Made by a program: the position numbers and the translations under genes | Notes under the pieces: model-generated | The model's database searches: none | What the model was told of the DNA's origin: nothing | The model's input: the letters and a program-made list of their open reading frames with translations, nothing else | Origin: Sycon ciliatum | Taxonomy: Eukaryota; Porifera; Calcarea; Leucosolenida; Sycettidae | Length of the DNA stretch: 64,000 nucleotides | Assembly (NCBI RefSeq): GCF_964019385.1 | Contig: NC_088644.1 | Coordinates: 44,211,483-44,275,482 of the forward strand | Reading direction: 5' to 3' | Shown: in pieces, positions 55,606 to 64,000 of the stretch | Numbering within the stretch: position 1 is the first letter of the stretch | Layout of the letters: every line of letters starts with the position of its first letter

Positions 55606-56104
55606 ATGACAACGAAGTGCAGAGTGGCCAAGGATTTTGTACCCGATTACGCCGGCGACATCGGGGCCGATTTTGAGCTTTGGCTCGAGGATGTCAATGA
55701 CTACTTAGCAATTTGTAATGTTTCCACTGCTGCTGACAAAAAGCGTTTATTTTTAAATTTGGCCGGACTCTCAGTTCGCAAAGTTGTGAAGGGTCTGGTT
55801 ATTCCTTCTCCGCCAGCAAATGATGATGGTTCTCCTGGAGACGAATACGTAGCACTGACGGACGCCGTTCTTCAGAACGTCACAAATTCCGGCAGCTCAA
55901 ACAAGGGCCGGAGGAATCCGTCTCCACCTTCGTTGGCCGTTTACGAGAGAGAGTGGACTTATGTAAATTCGGGGTGACAGATGTGGACAGCGTGGTAAAC
56001 TCCCAGGTACGAGACCAGTTGGTTCCAGGTTTGAAATCCCCCGAAGTTCGTCGCGAGTTGCTCAAGGAGTCCAGACTCACCCTCGCAGATGCCATCAGTC
56101 ATCA
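55606..56104 (+). pseudogene. Gypsy gag N-terminal part
   Basis: ATG at 55606 (MTTKCRVAKDFVPDYAGD). A capsid-like sequence continues to about 55885. A shift in frame then gives FRQLKQGPEESVSTFVGRL and VNSQVRDQLVPGLKSPEVRR, the end of a Gypsy capsid. A second shift at about 56100 leads into the frame with the zinc knuckles. It starts 22 bp after the LTR. Confidence 0.8.
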
Positions 56105-57337
56105 CCAAAGCAGTGGCACTGGAGACCTCCTATGCGGAGAGTAAGCTGTATGATCCGCCGGCAGAGCCTGCCAATCAGTTCAGCTCAGTGGCTGCCATTA
56201 GTGCGACCAGACAGCAACGCAGACAGCCACGTACAGTGTCTGGTTCTTGCAAATACTGTGGCCGTACCCATGCTAAGGGAAAGTCGTTTTGCCCTGCACC
56301 CACCATCCGCTGTCGCAGTTGTAGCAAGGTCGTACATTTTGCGGCCGTATGTCAGTCGCAACGCTCTGGATTAGATGCTAACGCCGTCGACGAGGAGCCC
56401 GCCGACTTAGCTGACCAGGCTCATGTGGTTTATGACACCGTGTACATGGCTGAGCAGACTGGGCCACACCGCCAGTTCCTCGCATCGCTATTGGTGAATG
56501 GCAAGGAGTGTGAAGGTTTTCTGGATACCGGTGCAAGCCGTACTATTCTCACCGATGACATTGTCCAGCCTACCCGCAGCAGTAATCGTGTCCTCAAGGC
56601 GTACACAGGCAGGGAGATTGCAACTTTAGGCATGGCTGATGTAACCATCGCATCTCCTACGCGTACCATGTCTTGTAGGTTTTTTGTTGTACCCCATGGG
56701 AAACATCGTATTCTGTTCGGCCAGGAGGTGATCTCTGAACTTGAGCTGTTGGTTCCAGCGCACCTGGTGGACACTGGCAATTTAGTTGACACCGCACCAA
56801 TTTCCATCTCTGTGGATGCTGAAGCTAGGCCGGTGGCTCAACCAGCACGACGTCCCCCATTCAGCGCCAAGGTCGACATTGAACACGAACTGCATCGTTT
56901 TGTCAAGGCAGACATCATCGAGCCAGTTAAGGAAGCGTCTGGATGGGCATCGCCGATCATCCCAGTCCGTAAGTCGAACGGCACCTTGCGTTTATGTGTT
57001 GACTATCGGCAGTTGAACAAGTCTATTGTTCGAGAGCGACGTTCATTGCCAACCATTGATGAAATTACTGCTGAGCTTGCGGGAGCGGAGGTTTTCTCGG
57101 TTTTGGACGCAGAGTCTGGTTTTCACCAGCTCTTGCTTGATGACCAATCCCGACCGCTTACCACGTTTACCACACACTGTGGTCTCTATCGTTTCAAACG
57201 ACTGTCATTTGGCATATCCTGTGCTCCCGAGATATTTCAGCGTGTTGTAACCGATCTCCTTTCGGGTTTGCCTGGTGTTGTTGTCTATATAGATGACGTC
57301 TTGGTGTATGGTCGCAACCGGGCGGAACACGAGGCAC
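56089..57337 (+). pseudogene. Gypsy nucleocapsid, protease and reverse transcriptase
   Basis: Cys-rich nucleocapsid with CKYCGRTHAKGKSFC and CRSCSKVVHFAAVC (residues ~54-88). Retropepsin follows with FLDTGASRTIL (Asp146) and HRILFGQEVIS. The reverse transcriptase has WASPIIPVRKSNG, RLCVDYRQLN (301-310), FSVLDAESGFHQ (336-347) and catalytic YIDD (400-403). The catalytic residues are intact. The frame breaks at the C-run at 57338-57344. Confidence 0.88.
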
Positions 57338-57344
57338 GCCCCCC

Positions 57345-59614
57345 CGAGGGTTTTGGAGCGACTCAAAGCTGCTAATCTCTGCCTCAACTGGGGCAAGTGT
57401 CGCACTCGACTGACATGTGTCAAGTATCTCGGCCATGTCCTGACGAAGCAAGGTGTACAACCCGACACATGCAAGCTTCAAGCTATCAGTGAACTGTCGG
57501 AGCCCACGTGCCTCGCCGACGTTCAGCGTTTTCTCGGGATGGTCACCTATCTGGGCAAGTTTGTTCCTCAGCTGTCTCAAGTAACTGAGCCACTTCGTTC
57601 GATCGTCAAGCAGCCAGAGCCATTTGTAGCTACTGAGATCCTGATTGCGGCATTCAACGCAGTGAAGCAGGCAGTCGCTTCATCTCTGCAGACATTGGCG
57701 TACTTCCGCCCATCTCCAGATGTCCGTACGGCTGTCAGCTGCGATGCTTCACCTCAAGGTTTGGGCGCTATCCTCTGGCAGCACGACGACAAGGGCCAGT
57801 GGGTGCCAGTCACTTGTGCCAGCCGATCATTGACTGATGTGGAGACATGCTATTTGCAGATGGAGCGTGACATTTTGGGTGTGGTATTCGCTCTAACTCG
57901 TTTCCGCCAGTACGTTCTGGGCCGGGATGTGGACGTCTTCACAGATCACAGGCCACTGCTCCATATAGTTCAGAAGCCGTTCGATGACGTCCCACCACGT
58001 CTCCAGCGTTGGCTAGTCTCTCTGATGCCGTATTCGTACTCACTCAAGCACATCCCAGGAAAGCAACTGTTGTGCGTTGACGCTTTGTCTCGTGCTCCGC
58101 TGAAGACCACTGTCTCGTCTCCAGCTGAGTCCCGGTCATTGAATGAGTACGTCAACATGGTTCTTGAGGCAGCACCAGTCAACCTTGAGGAGATCCGCCG
58201 TGCCACTCAAGACGATGCAACGCTCCACAGTGTCCTGCAGCGTGTGCTCACCTCATCCTGGCACGATGCCTCACCCGCTGAGCAGCCGTACTATCTCGTC
58301 AGAGATCAACTCACAGCAGCTAACGGTGTGTTGCTATTGTCGGCACGTGTTGTGATACCAGAAGGGCTACGCCATTCCGTCATGGCATTAGCGCATGAGG
58401 GACACCCGGGCCAGGAAGCCTTTCCAGATTCCCTCCGGCAGAGGGTTTGGTGGCCAGGGCTCACCAAGGACGCTAGTCTGTATGTGGAACGTTGCTCCGA
58501 GTGTTGGCAACGTCGCACAAACAGTCCGCAAGATCTTCTCCCCACTGAGATTGAAGGCGTGTGGGTGAAGCTGGCAATCGACCTCTCTGTTCTCTCCCCC
58601 ATTGGTTATGGCTCCCGGTACCCTATCCTCAAGGTGCTGTCCTTTACAACCACTACAGCTATCGTGGACGAGCTAGATGAAGTGTTTGCCCTATTCAGTC
58701 TACCGTCTGTACTGGTTTCGGATAGCGGGCCGCAGTTTGTGTCGGAGCAGATGACAACTTTCTTGCAGCTGCTGGGCATTCGTCACATCCGCTCCAGCCC
58801 ACGTTATCCACGTTCCAATGGCATGGTGGAACGACTCCATCGTCTCGTCAAGGAAGGAATGGTGGCACTGAAGCCACATTCACCTTTCCGTCGACGACTG
58901 AACCAGGTTCTGTTCGACGTCCGACATTCTCGACACCGCATGTTGGGAACCTCTCCAAACGAGGCCCTGTTCTCTCGCCCATTGCGTAGCAGAGTTCCTA
59001 CCATGATCCCTCCTCGCATTGTCAACCCCAGCATCCAGCTGAGAGCCAAGGCCACAATGGCCCGTGATCATGACGCTCGTCGGGGAGTGAAGGCCTTGCC
59101 ACATCTGCAGGCGGGCAAGCGGGTGATCCTCCATGACGGATACAATGATCCAGTCAAGCCGTGGACCGTGGTGGAGCAGTACGGGACGCAAGTGGGAATA
59201 ACCGACGGTGTCCGGATTCTGCTTCGTAACCGCCAACATGTCAGAGAATTGGTCTCACCTGCTGCTGCATCGTCTGATTGGCCTGAGTTTGTTGCCTCCG
59301 TACCCAAGTCACCGCTGTCCACGCCTCCTGTTTGTGTTCCGGTTCCGACTAGCCCGGCCACACCACAATCGGCGACAGGTAGCGAGCCATTGGTGCCAGC
59401 GTCAACGGAAGCTGAGGCCCCTCTCACCCGTACTGCACTTGCTGACGCCTCACCTGCGTGTTCTTTGCCTCGTCCAGTTTCTCCTAGCGATGTCTGCAGG
59501 GATCAGACCAGTCCACCAGCCAGTGAGTCTCCCAAGCGATTTCATGATGGCATGACAACCCGTTCTGGCCGTCAGGTAACCCTTACAGAGCAGGCCAGAG
59601 CGGCTTATGGATGA
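57345..59614 (+). CDS. Gypsy reverse transcriptase end, RNase H, integrase
   Basis: About 756 codons without a stop, beginning RVLERLKAANLCL. Thumb and connection include KYLGHVLTKQG and RFLGMVTYLGKFVP. RNase H motifs are SCDASPQGLGA, QMERDILGVVFAL and FTDHRPLL. The integrase zinc region is HEGHPGQEAF...CSECW. The core has Asp in KLAIDL, Asp in VSDSGPQF and Glu in SNGMVERLHR. The core looks about ten residues short between LSP and YGSRY. A Pro/Ser-rich tail ends QARAAYG. It would be part of the pol polyprotein if the C-run is an assembly error. Confidence 0.88.
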
Positions 59615-59945
59615 CTGCTGCTGCTGCTGTGGGACAGTGTGTCCATGGCCACGTAGAGACCATTTTACCGTTTTTTGTGCTGAAGTTTTTTGTTTTTCTT
59701 CCTCCTTTCCTTTCCCTCGTTCACAGCCGCTTGTCGGTAGTATGTAGTGTGGTTGTGTTTTGTTTTTGTTTTTTTTTCTCAGTGATTTGCAGTTTTGAAT
59801 GATTGGTGCATGGCATGCGCATTCGCTTCGGTTTTTGCCTTCTTTTCTTCTTTTTGTTTTTCTCTTCAATTAATTGGCTTTTCCTTCTTCACCTTGTTCC
59901 TTTATTTTGATTTCTTCTTCTTCTTTTTTTTATTTGAGGGGGAGA
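59615..59945 (+). other. Gypsy 3' untranslated region and polypurine tract
   Basis: T-rich, non-coding. It ends in TTTGAGGGGGAGA directly before the 3' LTR, the usual primer for plus-strand synthesis. Confidence 0.75.
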
Positions 59946-60081
59946 TGTAGTGATGTAATCATGTACATCTGTATAGTGTGCGCATGCGTGCATGCTTGCA
60001 GTAGAGCACTCGCAGAGCTTGAAGACGAAGCCTGCAATGGCTACCTCCAGACTTGTACTGTTGTAGTGTTGTCCATCTACA
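59946..60081 (+). repeat. Gypsy 3' LTR
   Basis: 136 bp, one substitution from the 5' copy. BEL integrase sequence restarts at 60082 (TCGACTACTTTGG). Confidence 0.92.
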
Positions 60082-61149
60082 TCGACTACTTTGGTCCAAT
60101 GACAGTCAGAGAACATGGACTCATCCACAAGGCATGGGTGTGCCTATTTACGTGCATGGTCCCACGTGCCATCCACCTCGAGCGTGTTGCTGACATGACC
60201 ACAGAACAGTTCATGATGGCATTGCGCAGATTTGTGGCAAGAAGAGGAGTACCACGCAAGATCTTCTCTGACAACGCTCAGCAATTCCTGCTTTCGAAAT
60301 CGACTCTACAGCTTGCTTGGGAAGCCATTGTGAAGGATGACCACACTCTTAATTATGCTGCTTCCCATGGAATCGAATGGATTTGCATTGGGCAACTCTC
60401 CCCCATGGATGGGCGGGTTCTATGAACGGTTGATTGGAATCGTGAAGAAAGCCCTCCGTAAGTCTATTGGCAGACTAGTTTTCAGAACAACGGAGCTGTC
60501 AACCATTCTCGTCGAAGTTGAAGCAGTAGTAAATTCACGACCGCTGGTGTACGTAAGCGATGAGATCTACACGGTCTTGACACCTGCCCACTTCTTATCA
60601 TTATCAGCCGAAATCAGTCTGCCCCAAGGGCATGTAGAAGAGGACCCTGATTTCGCCCCAATAATGTCGTCAGCGGAACTGCTACTTTCTACGTGGAAGA
60701 AAGGTCAGAAGCGATTGAATGAGTTTTGGAACTGTTGGAGATCTGAATACCTAACCAGTCTACGAGAATGGCAACAATCGCAGTTGAAACAAGTTGCTCA
60801 TTCTACCGTGAAGCTAAGGATTGGACACGTGTGCCTCATCAAGGACGACACGCCCGGAGGTATGTGGAAACTGGGTATCATCAGCGAACTTCACGCTAGT
60901 CGTGATGGAGAAACGCGTTCCGCCACTGTTAGGACGCCCAATAACAAGCTCCTACGGCGCTCACTACAGCACCTATAGCCGTTGGAGTGTGAGTCTGCTC
61001 GACCTGCTGACCACTCGTCGAATGAACCACAGCCTCCCGCTGTAACCAACGACGCACACGTCCCTGCAACAGCTTCTCGACCGGTAAGACGAGCTGCTTT
61101 TAAAGGCTTAGGATGTGTCCTGGATTTGCACGAGGCAGACTTGGTTTAG
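60082..61149 (+). pseudogene. BEL integrase core and C-terminal part
   Basis: Resumes with DYFGPMTVREHGL, then FTCMVPRAIHLERV, FSDNAQQF (second catalytic Asp) and, after a frameshift near 60400, PPWMGGFYERLIGIVKKAL with the catalytic Glu. VEAVVNSRPL, TPAHFL, RWK-type basic segments, and GMWKLGIISELH (the BEL integrase tail domain) follow. The frame then passes one stop near 60978 and ends with RPVRRAAFKGLG near 61110. D,D,E are all present but not in one frame. Confidence 0.85.
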
Positions 61150-61524
61150 TTCACCATGCTGGTGTCTGTCTCACTAAGCTATCATCCACTCAAGCTGTAT
61201 ATGTTCACCCACCCCCTTTTATTCGAGTTTCTTTTCCTCTGCCAACTTGCTCTCCCACTGACTACTTTGGCACTAGGGTGTAGTATGGGCTCCATGACTT
61301 ATGTCTCCTTGCTCTTCAGTACCTTCGCAATTTGGTTCACAAGATATGTCACATCATTAGCGTAGCCTGTAAGGAGACATGCGTCTGTGGGGACTGCCCT
61401 AGTTAATTAACAATACCCAAATAATAATAATCATCTAAATACGCGGTTCTTATGCGCTATTATAATCTTTCTCCTTTCGGTCACCAGGTCTTTTGTGATT
61501 GATCTCTCCGCCTGTGTGTGGGAA
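61150..61524 (+). other. BEL 3' untranslated region
   Basis: Contains a hydrophobic 69-codon frame (61156-61365) that does not resemble an env protein. A short purine-rich stretch (GTGTGTGGGAA) precedes the 3' LTR. Confidence 0.6.
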
Positions 61525-61747
61525 TGTCGTGATTACATCACGAAGTTGTACACAATATCACGTGTAGGTTTGTGTGACGTTATCGTCCACGTAGCATTAG
61601 CCCCTTTTTTGTTTTGATTGCTTTATGGTTTTACCTCGCTTCTTGCTGATCAGAGATTAGAGGAAGTCGTATAGTAATGAGTCAGAATTAATCCCAGTCC
61701 TTATGAAGTTAGTTATGTTGTGGAACTAAGAGAGTCTAGTCGCAACA
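61525..61747 (+). repeat. BEL 3' LTR
   Basis: Uninterrupted 223 bp LTR, used as the reference to read the broken 5' LTR. Confidence 0.92.
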
Positions 61748-63547
61748 AAAACAACCTGTGAAATTTGAACCCAAATTTCCAAGGCAATCTAGAATATAGT
61801 CGAATGAAGATCAGAAAATGGGGGTGAAAACAGTCGCAGCAGTAAATGCAAGTACAATAGGTATCGGTTATAGCATGGGTGTTTGAAAAACGACTTTCTA
61901 CTGTTATTTCCGATATTTCTTACATGCGATAAATATAGTGTGACGTATCCGATGCATGTGCGCATAGCCAGGAAGATCATCATACATGCAACGTAGTGCT
62001 GCTGTGTATGCGGTTGCTCATACTTCCAAGGTAGTCCCATATGGGCCATAGGTTCACCATGTGGCTGAGCAACATGAGTTACATGACCACAACAGGCACT
62101 TGCAGCATTATGATGCAATTCGAGTCGGTTCAGAGCTGTATCGGGCAGATGTTATTACTACAGGCGACACACTTTGTACTAATCTGGCATGTTTTGCTAC
62201 ACAAAGTCCATTCTTAGGACCGATATATTCTATTACACGATAACATTGCTTGTAAGAATTAATATACACATGAAACCCATGTTATGATTATGAAAATATG
62301 AGAGTTCATTCTTGTAGGCGGTATATTCTTTTACACGACCACACTATAACAGATACACACTGTATGTATGTGGGCCTTGTGGTTTCCGTCCAGCACTGCA
62401 CTATCTGGTGCATACATTGCGATACAGGGTGTGTGCATTCATGCAGTGTGCACGCATGCTGTGCGCGCCTACTTGCTCAAGTCACACGTTTTCACCGTCA
62501 CCGCTTCTACAGTGTTCGCGCAGTTCACTCGATAATTTTCGTCAACCACCTGGAAATCGCCGTGGGCTGGTTTCTGTGATCATTTTCCTTCTACCGCGAT
62601 AAAGCACGAGCCTAAATGTTCTAGAATTCTCTTCTTTTAGACTAATTCGAGGCCGCTGAACACGAAAATCGGGTGTTCCTCGCGTGGCCGAGTACGCATC
62701 TCGTTGAAATTAGTACTTCGAAGTGCGTCCGCGCGAAGCGCAGATGCATTACTTTTGGAAGCATGGCATGTGTGGCACCATTGGAAAGGTAATGACCTTA
62801 GCTACCTATAAATAGCACCGACAAGGCCGAAAAGGCTGTAGGAGAAGATACTTGGGCCTCGAACTGCATCCCGAACTGCTGCCACAAGGCGCCCATTCAC
62901 TTTGTACAGGCGAGCTGTGACTGCATTTTTCGCTTTTCTGCGACCGGAACTGAACTCCCGAATCTTGGCCAGGTGGTCTTCTTATCCAGGTTCAGTGGGT
63001 CACGTGACCATATTCTCTACATGTACATACAATATATCATTTTAATTGTTTGATCAGTGTCTCACACCCAGGCGAGTAGCCAGAGTGGATACTTTGCAGT
63101 CAGGTATCCATACGTGGTTGGTCAGGACATGTCCAAATGCACTGAGTCTGTACTACTGCCAGTTCATGCATTATAATACGTCTCCAGGCACCGACTTCAC
63201 GCGTGGAGTCTACTGACTGTAGACTGAAGAAGACTTCGCAGGATCTACATGACTGTAGGACAATCTAGTCTAGCATTGGGTAGGAAATCTAGTCTATGTA
63301 CATAATCTGTTAGGCTTGAGGACATGCTTGTACTTCTTGAACTGCTGTTCGCATTCGCTGTGTGAACCACACTGCAACAGTGCTAGCTGCGCAGCACCGG
63401 TGCAGTGCGGATTCACACCCATTTTTGCACTAGCAAAACCGGAGTCGAAATCGAAGTTGGAAACTCATAGTCTTTTTGTTTCGATAGCTTTCAGGTTGGT
63501 TCCTTTTTCTTTGTTTTCTTCGCCACCAATTTGCAAGTTCTGTCAGT
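61748..63547. other. Non-coding interval
   Basis: No gene or element end is recognised. TACATGTA clusters are sparse here; a promoter or LTR for the frame at 63548 could lie in the last few hundred bases, but none is identified. Confidence 0.5.
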
Positions 63548-64000
63548 GTGGCAGGTACATGTGTGAAGCGCTTTCACGAAACGAAAATTGGAAATTTGTT
63601 TTCAGCGACTTCTTCCAAGCGTCATGATAGCGGTTGTTCAGACAACTCTTCGAGCGCTGACGCTGTGTCAGTGCCCGATTCTGTCGACTCTGGCGGCGAA
63701 TTTGCTTCAGGGCAGCCCGAAAGTGTGGACTCTCCGAGAATCTCCGACTCTCAATATCAGTCTGGAACGTTGGGGGAGTTGCCGTCACCCGAGGATGGTC
63801 CAGGTTGTCTTGTAGAAGGTGATTCTCTGGAACTTGCAGCGCGACCTGAAGCCGGTACTCTTCTTCAGCAACTGGTTGACGAAGCCGGCGTTTTGTGAGC
63901 GTTTGATGATCTGAAAACAGGGAGAAGTGCAAGTACAGTGGCTGGTGCGCAGGGCTCGCGGCTGAAGTTGCCAGTTTCCGCTAAGTTCAAGGGAGACGTT
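63548..64000 (+). CDS. Possible gag-like frame running off the window
   Basis: The frame starts MAGTCVKRFHETKIGN and gives a Ser/Asp/Gly-rich, acidic 116 residues to a TGA (63896-63898). Reading through in the same frame gives DDLKTGRSASTVAGAQ, then SRLKLPVSAKFKGDV at the window edge. A KLP...FKGD sequence after a disordered leader is how many Gypsy and BEL capsid domains begin. It could equally be a host exon or a chance frame. Confidence 0.3.

Larger units (their letters stand above)
55448..60081 (+). mobile_element. Ty3/Gypsy retrotransposon with 136 bp LTRs
   Basis: LTRs at 55448-55583 and 59946-60081 (TGTAGTGATG...CATCTACA) differ at one base, so the insertion is recent. The flanks TGGAC and TCGAC form a 5 bp target duplication with one mismatch. 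A primer-binding site (TGGCGCAGTGAAC) follows the 5' LTR and a polypurine tract (GAGGGGGAGA) precedes the 3' LTR. Gag, protease, reverse transcriptase, RNase H and integrase are all present, but in at least four frame segments. One shift lies at a seven-C homopolymer (57338-57344), a classic site of sequencing error. Confidence 0.92.
43955..61747 (+). mobile_element. BEL/Pao retrotransposon with five nested insertions
   Basis: The 3' LTR is 61525-61747 (223 bp, TGTCGTGATT...GTCGCAACA). The 5' LTR has the same sequence in pieces at 43955-44083, 44423-44428 and 47474-47563, with about three substitutions. A primer-binding site (TGGTGCCGAAACC, 47569-47581) follows the 5' LTR. Flanks GAAAC and AAAAC suggest a 4-5 bp target duplication. 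Gag, protease, YVDN-type reverse transcriptase, RNase H and integrase occur in BEL order, with many frameshifts and stops. Insertions: SINE 44084-44411, E1 44429-47124, E2 47127-47473, DIRS 48459-51817, Gypsy 55448-60081. Confidence 0.9.

Noticed and set aside
61156-61365. Hydrophobic 69-codon frame as an env gene of the BEL element
   Set aside because: Too short, no signal or fusion-protein features, and located in the decayed 3' untranslated region.

Overview
This is animal-type nuclear DNA, not bacterial. It has no operons and few open frames. It is full of microsatellites and minisatellites and carries nearly every eukaryotic retroelement class. Copies of the palindrome TACATGTA are scattered throughout. 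A marine invertebrate such as a sponge, cnidarian or lophotrochozoan would fit, but the sequence alone does not name the species. No conserved host gene is recognised with confidence. The only host-gene candidates are two splice-bounded minus-strand exons (7174-7267, 8284-8566) and an intact but catalytically eroded pogo/Tigger transposase-like gene (28613-30226) that may be domesticated.

Layout. 1-14 kb: non-coding DNA with a 31-41 bp minisatellite, a 263 bp CT tract, two MITEs with GGGGCCGTCC ends flanked by TTA, and a Tigger-like MITE flanked by TA. 14.4-16 kb: two LINE 3' ends in opposite orientations, then a perfect 174 bp inverted repeat. 16-19.9 kb: a nearly complete Penelope-like element (minus strand) with pseudo-LTRs, whose 1026-residue frame has AT-hooks inserted in the GIY-YIG endonuclease. 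19.9-27.6 kb: a graveyard of LINE and Gypsy pieces, one of them invaded by a 16 bp minisatellite. 27.6-31.2 kb: GA tracts and the Tigger-derived gene. 31.2-34 kb: an internally deleted Gypsy element with a 5 bp target duplication. 34-43.9 kb: mostly simple and tandem repeats (11, 54, 35, 9 and 10 bp units) and a large foldback structure.

43.955-61.747 kb is one nested complex. A BEL/Pao retrotransposon, with 223 bp LTRs and a primer site next to the 5' LTR, was hit by a tRNA-derived SINE and two TA-flanked inverted-repeat elements (2.7 kb and 0.35 kb) in its 5' LTR. It was also hit by a DIRS-like element in gag and by a Gypsy element with near-identical 136 bp LTRs in the integrase. The insertion points can be read to within a base or so because the host frame resumes on the far side. 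The last 450 bases may begin another gag-like frame.

Most elements carry stops or frameshifts. Exceptions are the Penelope frame, the Tigger-like frame and DIRS ORF1. All family calls are read from motifs; no database search was possible.
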